A stretch of DNA of 64,000 nucleotides from contig CM065697.1 in assembly GCA_017654935.2 (NCBI GenBank), positions 46,679,263 through 46,743,262 of the forward strand, written 5' to 3'. A model generated the notes under the pieces. The model did not search any database. It was not told the DNA's origin and saw only the letters and a list, made by a program, of their open reading frames with translations. Position numbers and translations under genes: made by a program. This document shows positions 31,294 to 44,300 of the stretch, in pieces. Numbering within the stretch: the stretch's first letter is position 1; each line of letters starts with the position of its first letter. The DNA is from Phymorhynchus buccinoides. Its lineage: Eukaryota; Mollusca; Gastropoda; Neogastropoda; Raphitomidae.

Positions 31294-31442
31294 GTACCGT
31301 AGTTTTCAGACTATAAGGCAGTACTTTTTCCCCCCAGATCGAGACCCCTGCACCTTACAATATGATTGATAAAATATAATAAAATCCGAGTTTTGTGTAA
31401 ACTTTGGAGGGTGCGCCTTGCAATAAGGTGAAAATAGGGTAC
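31294..31442. mobile_element. Short GGACTATAAG MITE
   Basis: taccgtagttttcagactat to gaaaatagggtac; inverted ends about 20 bp. Confidence 0.6.
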
Positions 31443-31587
31443 GGCCTGCTGCCTTTGGTCCTTTTAGCGATAGTACCGCACGGCATGATGTATCCTAAAA
31501 AAAATGCAGTCCTGTAGTCCTGTTGATATCATGTAGTTTGTTCCGGCTATTCACTATGTGCATGTGATGCAAGTGAAATTGACCCAT

Positions 31588-31803
31588 GGCCCCTCATTTG
31601 GGGGTCTATGATGTATAAGTATGAAGAACTAAAATTCTATAAGACCCTCTAAAAGAATGTGCAGGGGGTCCCAGGGATGCACTAGGAAAATTCTTTTTAG
31701 CATTCACAATGTCACTGGGACCCTCTATCCTGCCTCTAGGACCCTCTATACTGTAAGTGGAGTCCCTGGGACCCCTTGTTTTGAGGGATGATTGGGAGCC
31801 CTG
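31588..31803. mobile_element. CAGGGCTCCC element, reversed and left-damaged copy
   Basis: Ends attgggagccctg at the right; left end degenerate (ctcatttgggggtctatgat). Interior matches 689-906 in reverse. Confidence 0.65.
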
Positions 31804-33310
31804 TGGCCAATATTAAAATGATGCAGCTGTGCCCAATGTCTTTACCAGTGGCAGTTCTCCCTACACGCCGTAAAGAATTGTTGGTTGTTGTCACTCCATG
31901 GGTGAAGAAGGAACGTGTGGGTGGCTCCATGAATGGAGCGAAGTCCCCTGAAGTCTGAGTATGGCCGCCCATGTGGCGGGGCCCTTTAAAAGCAGCCATA
32001 CACATAATCCTCCCACCCAAGGCCATGCGAAATGTTCACATGGCACTGGGTGTGCCCCCAGTGTTTAACTTTAAGCTGGGGAACGAAGACAAAACATCAT
32101 GTAGTTTGTTGAAGCAGCAGTGACTTTGTAGAAATATATTAACGCACTGATTTTTTGCTATACAGCTTTGTACGAACTACACCCTTTGAGATTCTTTCTC
32201 CCTTCATTGTTGGCATCTCGTCCCGTGCCATGGGTTACTTTAATTTTTAATTTAAATCGTCATCTTCCAGTCAGCCAAGGCATGGCGGTTTTATTTATTT
32301 TGGTTTGGCTGTGCGGTGAGCAGCAAGCTTGTGACTGAATAGTTGTGGGGCATTAGTTATTTCAAAGCGATTGCTTGCAAAGAGGGAGAGACAGGGGCAG
32401 AGTGAGAGAGGCTGACGTTTCTCCTAAATCAGAATGTGTCAGCTGTATGCAGCGGGGAGACCAGTGAAAACTGAAAACCGGGCACATACCTGTTATGGCC
32501 TGGGAATGCAGAAGAAGAGAGATTGAGAGAGAGAGAGTTTTTGTACAGCACACATCTAATGTCATTTAACTATTTTCTTGTTTAAAAAACGACTTTTCAG
32601 TAGAATGGCTTGAGGACTGGAAGCATGAAAGCGTGTGTGATTTTGTCATTATTTTGACCATCTTGTACAGTTTTTCGTTTTGACCATGCGTTTATTTGAA
32701 AACATGTTTGTTCTTGTTATGCTATTGGAGCTGTTTGCTCGCTCGCCATGCGATATTTTGCTGCCTGGAGACCACAATGAAGTTTGGAGAGGTGCGATTT
32801 GTGTGGACCATTTTGTGTGGACTTGTTTTGAGTTAATTCATTAATGTGTGTGTAGGTACAGGGCGCCTGTGTATGTGTAGGTGTAGGTAAGGGGTGCGTG
32901 TGTGTGTGTGTGTAAGGAAAGGTTGGGTTTTGTGTACAAGTGTATATCTTGGTTGAGTGCTCTTGGTGCTGCATACTACTAGTGCCATGATCGACTAAAT
33001 AACTCAACTGAAGCCTGTAATTATTAAAAGGAGAGGGCTTTGATATACCTATTGGCGGAATGGGGCGGAGGGTATGGTGCAGATATTTTAATTCCTTTAA
33101 GGGTTTTTTTATGGACTCTGAGTAAGAACCACAAACAAAACATGAACAAACCAGAGACGGGAAGTATATTCTCTGAAATCCTTTAAGTTCGGGTGTTTTT
33201 CCTGGGGGTTTTCGGGTTGGGGATGGGCTGTATTGTGGATAATGCATCGGTTTATTTGTTCAGAGTTTGGGGTGGGGAATGATAAAGGATCAGTGTATTA
33301 CTTTATCTCT
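31804..33310. other. Intergenic, nothing recognised
   Basis: A partial GAA-tailed retroposon (about 32405-32517, plus) and GA/GT tracts. No gene seen. Confidence 0.45.
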
Positions 33311-33437
33311 TTAAAGACCACCACGTCACGTGTCACATTCCCTCTTATGCTAGGAAGATTTCTTACGGTACCTTACTAGCTATGAGGGAAAACACGTGAA
33401 AACCGTGATTTTGACACGTGACGTGGTGGGCCTTTAA
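33311..33437. mobile_element. AAAGACCCACC palindromic MITE
   Basis: ttaaagaccaccacgtcacg to tgacgtggtgggcctttaa; 127 bp, nearly palindromic. Confidence 0.72.
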
Positions 33438-34729
33438 GCAGGGCTTAAAGATGTAGTTTATTATGAATGTGTTGTGCTGTTTCTTTAAATGACAACTTCA
33501 AAGACAGCTATAGTGGATGAAGGGACTAATTTAGCACTATTTTGAATGGGGGGGGGACCGGGTTCTTAAGTTTGTTAACAGCGTACAGCAGTATGGTAAG
33601 GTAAGGCGTGTTACAGAAAACATGCTAATATTGAGAGGAAAGGTTAAAAGTCTTCATTATGTTGCAGGATATTTTATATTTTTGATCAGGCGTAAACTAA
33701 CAGCAACTAGAAATAGTAGAATAAGGTGAAATATATTACCTCATTTAATTACTTTTCCATGGGATTACCAATTTTAGGTGTGTTTTGTGCTCATTACTTT
33801 TTCGTTCTTGTGCATTTGATTGACTTATTTAATAAACATTATCTACATACCCCCCCCCCCCCCCCTTTCCTTTATTTATTGAACACAGCTTCTAGTCAAA
33901 ACATGGTTTGTACCAAGTCTGGAAAGCTATGGCTGAAAGAGGAAGGTGAAAATACAGAAGTTTGACCAACATGTGGAAAAAAGGTGGGCAGGAATTTGGA
34001 CACTGGAATAGTTTAGTTGAAAAAATGGCGATAATAAGAGAGTGAGAAGGTGATTGTGCTAAGTGCTAGAGAGAGAGAGAGGCTTGTTATTTGGATCAGC
34101 GAATCATTTTTGAAGTTTCATATTACTAACCATTTTGCGTCGTTTAACTATTAATATTCTATTGAAACACTTGTTTTTTAATTCGTCTTAGTCTGTGCAT
34201 GAAAATGTTTCTTGTAAAATAACCCGTTTCTTGTTGCATTTTCAGCAGAACCTGTCACCAAGGTCTGTTCTTGTGTATGAACAGCACGTGTACACATAGA
34301 AATGTTGCGCTGTTATTAGTTGTTTGTTAAAGTTAAACGGAAAAAACTTCCAAAACTTGTTTCTTATTTTTCTGCTTTCTAATAAGACTTTCATTTGTGC
34401 TTCATGCGTTTGGAATGGATAAATGAAAAGGGGGTGGGGGTGGGAGGGGGAGTGAATGAGTGTGTGAGGTGTGGCAGAAAAAGCAGAAGAAAAAAAAGAC
34501 CACAAAAAATTGCTTTTTGCTGCATGCTGTCCAGCCGGTCATCCAAGGCACTGTGTGTGCTGAACCTCTGTGGTCAGAAAAATAAAATCACTTGGACAGA
34601 CTAGTTGCTGTGGTGTGTGTGTGTGCAAGAGATAGAATTCTGAAGTCTGTGTGTGTGTATGTAAGCATGCGTACTAGAGATAGAATTCTCAGTCGGATCA
34701 CGTGGACAGACAAGTTGCTGTGGTGTGTG

Positions 34730-34947
34730 CAGACCTGTTTACTCTACTCTTTTCGAGTAGCATTCTACTCAATTTGGACCTCTACTACTATTAAAAATTG
34801 AAAATAATGCTCTAAGTCTTGATTACTACTCATTTTCAGTGAACATTGTTTGATGGTTTAATGAATAAAACTACACATTTTGCACCAAAACTACTCATTT
34901 TAGCAATCCAGACTACTCAAGACTTGTGTAGGGGGTAAACAGGTCTG
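34730..34947. mobile_element. CAGACCTG element, short copy
   Basis: CAGACCTGTTTAC ... GTAAACAGGTCTG, 218 bp. Flanks tgtgtg on both sides, but in GT-rich sequence, so this duplication is weak evidence alone. Confidence 0.65.
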
Positions 34948-35260
34948 TGTGTGTGCGAGAGATAGAATTGTGAAGTTTGTGTGTGTATGTGTAAGCATGC
35001 GTACTAGAGATAGAATTCTCAGTGAGAATGGTTTGATTGTACAGTGGGACCTCCCTGTTAAGACCTCCCTGTTAAGACTCCCTCTCAATGTGACCCAAAA
35101 TTTTTACCGATTCCCCCCCCCCCCCCCCCCCATCATATCTGGTCTACTGAGTGTCCACCTCCCCCTTAGACCCCTCCCTATAAAGACCTTTTTGGCTGAT
35201 TTTTTTTCAAGGTTACATAGGGTGGTTCCACTGTACTCTGTAAAGACTTCTTGCCTGTTA

Positions 35261-36094
35261 CAGTGTTGATTCTAGACTTTTAGAAAAGGGGGTCCAAGGA
35301 CCCCTAAAGATGAAAAAAGGGTACTAGTGACTCTTCATGGTCAAAAAATGGGGTCTCAGAAGAACAGATTTTATTAGATATCTTCCCATGCATAATTTAA
35401 TATGACTCAACAAATCAAGCACCTCATGCCGTCGTCTCGATTTTCTAACCACGGACATTTTGTAAGCCTCGATTTTCTAACCACGGCCATTTTGTAAGCC
35501 AGCTTTTCTTAAACGTTCTTGTTTTGATGCGAGTATCACCACTGGCACTGGTTTTCTTTTGAACCTCCTCATGATCATCGCCACCTGCGTCACTTGGCAG
35601 CTCAGTCACAGAAACATTGCCGTCGGCAATCTCAAGTTCGTCGTCATTTGGAATTGCATTGGATGTTGGTCCCGAATCTTCCGTTACTGCAGCCGTATCT
35701 TCATTCACAATAGATGTTTGGCCAGATTCTTCCGAGTCGGACACTTTAGGTGTTTTGGACGACTTGAAGGCAAAATCAGTGTTGACGTTCACTTCATGAT
35801 TGCCACTCTACTCCATCTTCACACTCGGACGCGCTAGCTACGCTCAGAAGACTCAACTCGTGATTGGTTAAACTAAAGCATTGACGTCCAATGGCGCGAA
35901 AGAGAATTACTCATTTCCGGCTTACTGGCTATACGCAAAGTAGCAGTGCAATTTTGTAATGTCGCATTGGTGGTTTAAAAACGCGTCCAAAGTTTTTTTC
36001 TAGCGTCACAGGGGACGCACTGGCTTTTTATTTAGGCGTCATCACCGTAAATTTTGCGCGATTTCGGCCAGGACGCGCTCTAGAATCAACACTG
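35261..36094. mobile_element. CAGTGTTGATTCTAGA element with 6-bp duplication
   Basis: 834 bp, perfect 16-bp inverted ends (cagtgttgattctaga), flanked by ctgtta at 35255-35260 and 36095-36100. On the minus strand it carries a transposase-like N-terminal fragment (35445-35792). Confidence 0.85.
35445..35792 (-). pseudogene. Transposase-like N-terminal fragment
   Basis: 115 codons: an acidic Ser/Asp/Glu-rich region, then KTRTFKKSWLTKWPWLENRG. The FKKSWL..WPWL pattern resembles the start of the TTF/BED-like zinc-finger region of hAT-type transposases, but the Cys residues are lost after a ~35-bp local duplication. No catalytic part is present. Confidence 0.5.
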
Positions 36095-36159
36095 CTGTTA
36101 CAATGGGTGAGATAACAGACGCTCAACGATGTGATTACCTATTACACACACGCACACGT

Positions 36160-36294
36160 GGAATCTCCCTTATAAGACCACATTTTGGATGATTTTTGAA
36201 GGTCTTATAAGACCTCATTTTGGATGATTTTTGAAGGTCTTATAAGACCTCATTTTGGATAATTTTTGAAGGTCTTATAAGGGAGGTTCCACTG
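36160..36294. mobile_element. CAGTGGAACC MITE
   Basis: Degenerate left end (cacgtggaatctcccttata), right end aggttccactg then TA. Internal 50-bp unit repeated. Confidence 0.65.
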
Positions 36295-36569
36295 TAATTG
36301 CAAATCCTGGCAGTGCAAGAATTCAGAGTGTGAGAGATAAGATTGGGGAAAAAACGATTGTCTCCATGACACATTTCTAAGAAATTCATATAAGAACTTG
36401 AATTTCAAAACAACGCTAAGACTAATGGACAAACAAGAATGGTTTTAATTCATGTAGAAGTCGGTTTATCCTTCAAAATTAAGGACTTTCTCACGGATCG
36501 TTCTCAACACATCAACTAATTTTCCTCATGTCTTTACATTCACCAAAGAAATTTCGCTTTTTACATATT

Positions 36570-37015
36570 CAGACCTGCCAACCCCCTAACCGACCAAAGA
36601 GGAATATTTGAAGCAAAAAAGCGGAATTTTCAGGAGGAAAGAGGAACAGGAGGAAAGAGGAATTTTGACGCAACAACTTGCCTTTCGCAAAGAAACACAA
36701 TTTTTGGTCGATTCTACTTCTTTTTTCACCGTCACAAGACTTGACTCTCCCCCAACTTCAACATCTTGCAAGACTGCTTGGCGCGAACAAGGAACTATGG
36801 CAGGAAGTTGCAGTTTGGCTTTGAAAATTCATTTGAATATACGCACAGCAGCTGTGCCGCTTTGCATACAAGACGTTCGGTTTACTTTAAGGGCTTATTT
36901 TGGGGTGTTTTTAAGATCTTTGAAAGCGGAATTTTACGGAATAAAGCGGAAAGGCGGAAGAATTATCGTCTGGGCGGAAGAAATTCCGCCAAATGCGGAA
37001 AGGTTGGCAGGTCTG
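36570..37015. mobile_element. CAGACCTGCC element with 6-bp duplication
   Basis: 446 bp, CAGACCTGCCAACC ... GGTTGGCAGGTCTG, flanked by catatt at 36564-36569 and 37016-37021. Repeats of aggaggaaagaggaa inside. No zinc-finger fragment visible. Confidence 0.85.
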
Positions 37016-37454
37016 CATATTAGCTAACAAGCGAACATTTTGCGTTTTGCACGCACACAACTGCACACACATACACACATTCTTAAAAAAACAGTACTGC
37101 CAAGATATTAGGGTTATTAACGCCCCTGACGGCAAGAGTTAAGCCCTTGTTGATCAGTATCCAAAAGGGCATTCACTCTTGCAAACGGCAGCCATTAAGT
37201 GGCCTACAGACGCTTTACCAAAAGCACGTGCAAACCATGGCACACAAACTCTGCTACACAAGTCAGTTCACTTATTGCAATACCTGGACTTAACTTTCTT
37301 TTCTTTTTGAAACCTTGTTGGAACATTTCAGACAGATTCAATGAACTATTCACAATCCTTTTTGAATCTTTCTTTCTTCTTCTTCTGCGTTCCCAGGCTA
37401 TTTGAGACATTTTTCTTTTCTTTTTTAATGATCGATACATCTATCATCTTGTTT

Positions 37455-37758
37455 TCGCCGCCAGCCATTTTTCAGCAAAAAAAATCCCATTGAACTTAAC
37501 TGGGTAGAGAGAACAAAATCATCTGCAATAGTGGGGATTCCTCTGTGACATACATAAAGTAAGGCCTGTCCTTACCTCCCAACAAAATCATCTGCAATAG
37601 TGGGGATTCCTCTGTGACATACATAAAGTAAGGCCTGTCCTTACCTCCCAAAATTATGAAAATAGGCTCTTTGGATAACAGACCCTGGTTTGAGGCCTTT
37701 TCGTGACAATGGCATTAAATCATTGTGGTGCTAAAATGCGACATTGGCGGTGAAAGGG
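37455..37758. mobile_element. TTAA-CCCTTTC MITE with internal duplication, left end damaged
   Basis: Right end GGCGGTGAAAGGG then TTAA (37759-37762). A ~75-bp segment (aaaatcatctgcaatagtgg) is present twice. Confidence 0.65.
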
Positions 37759-37960
37759 TTAATCTGCCACCAATGTTGGCAGAAACGTTTAATTTTATGG
37801 GACCGTTCCTGATGACAAGATGGCCAATCCTGAAGCCTGTCCATCATCTTTTCCAGTTCAGGATCACTCCTGAGCTGCCTCCACCCTGGGCTGGGACAGA
37901 GCGGGACAAGGGGGGTGAGCTGAGGTGGGAGAGGATGTCAGTGGGGAGGGTGGGGGTGAT

Positions 37961-38214
37961 GCTCACTTGGCAGCGGTTCTGATGGGGTTAATGGGGGAGT
38001 GATGTCCACTTGGCAGCGGTTCTGATGGGATTAATAGGGGAGTGGTGTTCACTTGGCAGAAGTTCTGATGGAGTTAATGGGGGAGATGTCCACTTGGAAG
38101 AAGTTCCGATGGAGTTAATGGGGTACTGTTCACTTGGCAGCGGTTCTGATGGGGTTAATGGGGGGTGATGTTCACTTGGCGGTGGTTCTGATGGGGTTAA
38201 TGGGGGAGTGATGT
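37961..38214 (-). repeat. Array of CPSF3 terminal codons and stop, 6 copies
   Basis: Units of about 40-45 bp. On the minus strand each repeats the end of the coding sequence (codons for INPIRTAAK and TGA) plus 10-14 nt of 3' UTR. Units farther from the gene are more diverged (cacttggaagaagttccgat). Confidence 0.9.
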
Positions 38215-38313
38215 TCACTTGGCAGCGGTTCTGATGGGGTTAATGGCCTGGTGCAGTTTGACCACCACCGAGTGTAACAACTGCTGGAGACTGTCATCAG
38301 CACACTCCACCTC
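38215..38313 (-). CDS. CPSF3: CPSF3 terminal exon
   Basis: 32 codons then TGA at 38215-38217, acceptor gtgtttcag. It begins [20 protein letters not shown] and ends [12 protein letters not shown], aligning with VECEEG..LVELAAQRLYEALTPVH at the human C-terminus. The last ten codons with the stop are repeated six times in the 3' flank (37961-38214). Confidence 0.92.
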   Translation of the reverse strand, partial: EVECADDSLQQLLHSVVVKLHQAINPIRTAAK

Positions 38314-41300
38314 CTGAAACACACACCATTTAGTCCTGTAATGACAACGAATTACAATATTTTTCAGACTATGTATAAGGCGATACATTTTTCCCACACC
38401 TGAGACCCCAGACTGATAATATAGTAAGAAATTAGAGTAGCAATCTGAATTTTTTGCTAAATTTGGGTGGTGCGCCTTATAATCAGGTGCACCTTACAGT
38501 CTGAAAAATATAGGTATGTCAGTGACAATAATATACAATATTGTAATAATCATAATAATAATGGGATTTATATAGCGCTCTTTCTCACATGAGCTCAGTG
38601 CGCTTTACATTGATAACAAGAACATTAAACTTTAATTTAATTTAAAGGCAAACAAATAATGAATCATTAGAAAGTAAAATAAATATGATGATTGCACGCA
38701 ACACTCTCTTTCACACACACACACACACACAAGCACAAATAATTACTGTAATGAGAATTCATTACTGTCATAAAAATAAATTGCAATGACAATAAATCAT
38801 ATTATGTGAAAAATAAGACAAAGCTGAGAGATTTGGAACTAAAGGGGGGGGGGGGGGGGGGGGGGTGATGAGAGAAGAAAGGAAGGGCGTAAGATTTTGG
38901 TTGTGGGTAGTGGAAAGGGAAGAGAAAAATCATAACCAGCCTGTGCATTTTTGTCAATATCTTCTGTTTGTTTATAATAAATTCGATGGTACTAAAATAT
39001 AACACACACACACACACAGACAGACACACACCAATGTTTCCAGGTTGATAGAGGCCTGTTTGCTGTCCACTGTCACAGACAGTCGGTCTCTCTGGAACAG
39101 TCTATCGGTGCACTCGGGGCCAAACATCTCCTGCAGGGTCTCCAGCAGACACTCCTGAAAGTGCGCCCGATCCACGTTCACCACCGTCCCTATATCTGAA
39201 ACACACACATATGCCAGGGCGTAAAAATAGTGAAAATTTGACAGAACAAAAAGAAGGGAGGGGGGGGGGGGGGAACAGCATAAGAAAAGACTGGCATAGC
39301 ACAGAAGTACAACATGGCATGCTTTAATGAATTTGCTTAATTTTAGTTAAATCTCTTTATAATAATAACATATCCCCCCCCCCCCACACACACACATCCA
39401 CATCAGACAGAGAAACGCACAGCCCCTGTTCCCATTCCAATGTAGTTCTGTTCTTATAAACTGGGACAACAAAAATGAGGGGAAAATGTGACAAGGGTTA
39501 AACCTGATGATTTTCAAAAAAAGGAAATGTGGCAGGGGTCCAGGGCTGCCTAGGCCCCGGCGGGGTATAGGGGCAGAGCCCCATTTGCGGTGACAGGGGG
39601 GGGGATTCACCTCTTGAAACTCTTGGTCAAGAAGAAAACATGCTAGCTACAGGGTTTACACTTGGCAGGACACAGACCAGCAAGCACTTCCGTTTCCGTT
39701 TCGATGTGTGTAGAGACATGAAATTGAAAGAAGAAAAGCACAAACACTACACACACACACAAACATACAGTCATACACACACACACAGAGTCAAACACAC
39801 AGTCACACACGCACACACACACACACACACACCTAGAGTCACACATACACACAGAGTCAAACACACAGTCACACACACACACACACACACACACACCTAC
39901 ACACACACACACACACACACACAGTCACACACACACACACACACACACACCTAGAGTCACACATACACACACACACAGAGTCAAACACACAGTCACACAC
40001 ACGCGCACACACACAGTCACACACACGCACACACACACACACACCTAGAGTCACACACACACAAACACACAGAGGCACACACACACACATACAGAGTCAC
40101 ACACAGTGAGTAATACACAGAGTCACACACACACAGAGAGACACACATACATAGGCCATGGGCCCACCAAGTTGTCAGTACCATCTGGGTGGCAAAGGAT
40201 GAGTGGTGGCAATTAATTTGTCCCACCCCAGTAATGAAGAAAATAGGTGGTAAGCATTTCAGATGAGAAGCTTATTGTCTTTTTTTTTAGGGTACCCTAT
40301 TTTGGCATGAATCGCTATATTGAAAGTACTGGAACCAGCCATTATCATACCATTTTATCTTTTATTTCTGAAAAAGTGTAACAAAATGCATGACATATTA
40401 ATTCTATTAGTGCATTGAATCAGTAAATAAACTCTAATTGTAACTGTATATTTATTTTAATGCCTGGTTATCTCTTTCATGTGACGCTGCATGTAGAAAA
40501 TGAACGATGGCAGGTGAAGGCAGCTCTGGGACACGACCATTGAAACGACCACGTTTTGGCTGCATCATCCACTGCAGTAATGATGAAACAGACACGCACA
40601 CACATACAGTCATGCACACACACACAGAGTCATACACGCAGAGTCACACACACAGTGAGTCACACACACACACACACAGAGTCACACACTCACACACACA
40701 CACACACACAGCCAAACAGGCAGCTGTTCTCTTACTTTTCTGCGGCATGGGGTCTCTCTCCGCCCTGAGGATGACGGTGATCACAGAGTCAGCGTACATG
40801 TCCGTCACTGGATTGGACACCCACTGGAATTTGTTTAAAAGTGCTATTAAATGCAAATACAGTGGAACCTCCCTTATAAGACCTCCCACCCACATAAGAC
40901 CTACTTCCCTGAGACATTGCCCTTCTTTGTAAGTATTAAAATTACCTCTCTTATAAGACCCCTCCCTTATAAATATAAGACCTCATTTTGGATGATTTTT
41001 GAAGGTCTTATAAGGGAGGTTCCACTGTAACACAAATAGACACCATATCACCAACAGGATAAAACGGTAGTTCCCAGAAAGGGCCGTTGCTTCCAAAGCG
41101 GTAGTAAACAGTATCATGTGGTTTCCCATTCTGTGTTGACCACATGGGTGCTCCTGGGAAATTTCAAAAATCCTGCAAGGGGGTGGCCCCCGGCGGAGTG
41201 CAGGGGCAGCACACACACACATACATACATTTACTGCTCTTTTTTCACCCCTCTAGACTAGTACAAGTGCTACATTCCTTTGAATATAGCAAATGCTTAT

Positions 41301-44300
41301 ATAGGCCCTTTTTTGTGTGTGTGGTGTGGTGTGGTGTGTGTTTGTGTGTGTGTGAGTGTGTAAGAACATCATTGCTTCTCAAATTCTCATAATCCGGCTC
41401 GAGGCAATTTAAAAATCCTGCAATTCAGGACATCCTGCAAGAAGCATCCATGCACGTGTGGAGGGCTTTGAAATTTTGCTGTGTTTTTTTCTCTCCATAG
41501 AACAGCGAAGTCCCAATAGTATTAGGATCATAGCTCCAATCTTTTCAGAGATAGAATTAAAAAAAAGGTGCAAAAACTGATGAAAGAATGTGAAAACTAG
41601 GAAAAGTTTAGCTTCAAAGAATCTGAATGTAAGAGGGTTAACACGCACATTAATATAAACATCGATCACCGAGTTAGAGCAGGGAACATGTCCTTCCCTG
41701 GATTGGACAACAAACCCATGGCCCCGGCAGAGTACAGGGGCAGAGCCCCGTCGGACGACTGCCCCGTCGGACGACTGAGGGAGGCAAGTTAAGAGAGACA
41801 GATAACGAGATAGACAGTTAAAATGATAAGACAAGGACAGTTTGAGTCTGATAAGCCTTGTAAAATTACTACATTGCCTATTTGTAAACTTCCAAGATAG
41901 AACCACCAAGTTCAAAACGCCCCAAATCGCTTTTCGTGAATTGTTTTTTGGATGAATTAAGAAAGACTGATGTTCAGTTTCTGGTAAAAATAAAAATACT
42001 GAAATCAGTGTAAAAATTAAAGAGTAGCACCCATGCAAGAGTACCGCAAAAACTGGACTATAAGACGCACCTGTATATAAGCCGCATCCCTTAAATTGAC
42101 AAAATTGTAGGTATTTATTCACATATAAGCCGCACCAGTTTATAAGCCGCAGAGAAAATTATATATGCATAAAGCAATACAAATATAGAAATTCTCCTAT
42201 CAGAACATGAGTATTTAATGTTCTCAGACACTTGAAACATGAGATTTGAATCTATTGATTACCAAAACCAGTTCTGAGTCTAAAGAAGCTCAAAATAGGC
42301 TAAAGAATGTGGCCAGAAACAGATTTAATCAAACTGAATGGACAAAAATCCACAAATAAGCTGCATCAGTCTATGAGCTGCATGGGCCAAAGTTAAGGAA
42401 AAAAGTATGTGGGTATGTGCCTCTATAAATAAAGTTTGTTCATTTATTCGTTCTTTCTTTCTTTGTTCGTTCGTTCTTCCTTCCTTCGTTCTTTCTTTCT
42501 CTCTCACCTCCACCAGCACCAGGTTGTCCTGCACGGTCAGCAGAATGGAGGAGAAGACGGTGAGCACCACGTGCCCCCCCACGTTGCCCTGAGCAACGTC
42601 CCCTGCCAGCTGACTCAGGTAGTACGTCAGCAGCTCCACGCTCCCCGAGTACGCTATGCTCAGCCGCTGAGTCACTGTGCTCATGGCTAGGTCCGTGTAG
42701 CCTGTAATGTAAGAGTGATATATAGATAGAGAGAGTACGTCAGCAGCTCTACGATCCCAGAGTACGCTATGCTCAGCCGCTGAGTCACTGTGCTCATGGC
42801 TAGGTCCGTGTAGCCTGTAATGTAGAAGTGATATATAGATAGAGTACGTCAGCAGCTCTACGATCCCAGAGTACGCTATGCTGAGCCGCTGAGTCACTGT
42901 GCTCATGGCTAGGTCCGTGTAGCCTGTAATGTAGAAGTGATATATAAATAGAGTACGTCAGCAGCTCCACGCTCCCAGAGTACGCTATGCTCAGCCACTG
43001 AGTCACTGTGATCATCGCTAGGTCCGTGTAGCCTGTAATGTAGGAGATAAATCGTCACTGTCCGACGCTAACCGTGTATTTACACAATCAGTGATTTTAC
43101 AGGAGCATCAAAAAACATATTGTCGCCTGCTACAAAGTCAATCCCCATTTAATATACGCTTGACCCTTCTTCTTTACCGATGAGTAAACATGTGACACAA
43201 TAAAAGTTGCATTAACACCCAAAATTTTCGTGATAATTCAGTTACACGGTCAGTCACAAAGTTAGTGCATTGTTCTCACAATGGGAGATACGACAGCTGC
43301 CGGCAGTTACACGATTAGCGTGACCAGTTACACGCTTATCGCGTCAAAACCAGCAACAACCCGCCACATACACGATTATTCCCGTGGTATCATGTGACAA
43401 ATTTGAGCATTTTCATTGGTCGCAGACACAAGATATTTATAGAAGACCTGCGTGAGGTCACTAGAAGGAGTTTCAGTAAAAAATCTATTTTTGTCAAAGT
43501 TTGTAGATACACGGTTAGCGTCGGACAGCGGCGAAATAGAGTACGTCAGCAGCTCCACGCTCCCAGAGTACGCTATGCTCAGCCGCTGAGTCACTGTGCT
43601 CATCACTAGGTCCATGTAGCCTGTAATGTAGGAGATAAATAGAGTACGTCAGCAGCTCCACGCTCCCAGAGTACGCTATGCTCAGCCGCTGAGACACTGT
43701 GCTCATCGCTAGGTCCATGTAGCCTGTAGTGTATTATTATTATTAGGTATTAGGTTCTTTATAGTCACAGAGGCATCTGTGAAATTCGGGTTGCTCCCAC
43801 CTGGAGAGTGCATCGCAGCCAGAGGCGCACCACGCAACAAACTTGCGATCAAAAACAATCTGAAACCATCCGGGCAGGCACAGCTAGTCATTCATGCATG
43901 TTGCGCGAGCGATCGGTAGACTTGGCACGAGCTTAACTCAGAAACGCGCGTACATGCTTTCTATTGCCGAGAGCGGCGACAGTGTAGAAGTGAAATATAG
44001 ATAGATAGAGTACGTCATCAGCTCCACGCTCCCCGAGTAGGCTATGCTGAGTCGCTGAGTCACTGTGCTTATCGCTAGGTCCGTGTAGCCTGTAGTGTAT
44101 TATTATTAGGTATTAAGTACTTTATAGTCACAAAGGCGTCTTTGTGAAATTCAGGTTGCTCCCACCTGGAGAGCGCATCGCAGCCAGAGGCGCGCCACCC
44201 AACAAACTTGCAATCAAAAACAATCTGAAACCAACCGGAGAGAGGGAGAGACAGACTGACGGAGAACAGACACTCACTGTGCAGATCTTTGGGAGACAGA

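Noticed and set aside
32717..33247. 176-codon minus-strand frame
   Set aside because: Low-complexity His/Thr/Pro section over GT-rich DNA, no recognisable domain, no splice or start context, no neighbouring exon.
35445..35792. Acidic 115-codon frame considered as a host gene exon
   Set aside because: It lies wholly inside an inverted-repeat element with a 6-bp duplication and resembles a transposase start; reported as a transposon fragment instead.
39640..40226. Open frames of about 60-100 codons rich in Thr/His or Cys/Val on both strands
   Set aside because: They are translations of a CA/GT microsatellite with CAGAGTCA interruptions; no coding signal.
41409..42122. 237-codon minus-strand frame
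   Set aside because: It spans a CATGGGTGC element and a MITE end, shows no family motif and has no splice context; most likely chance.
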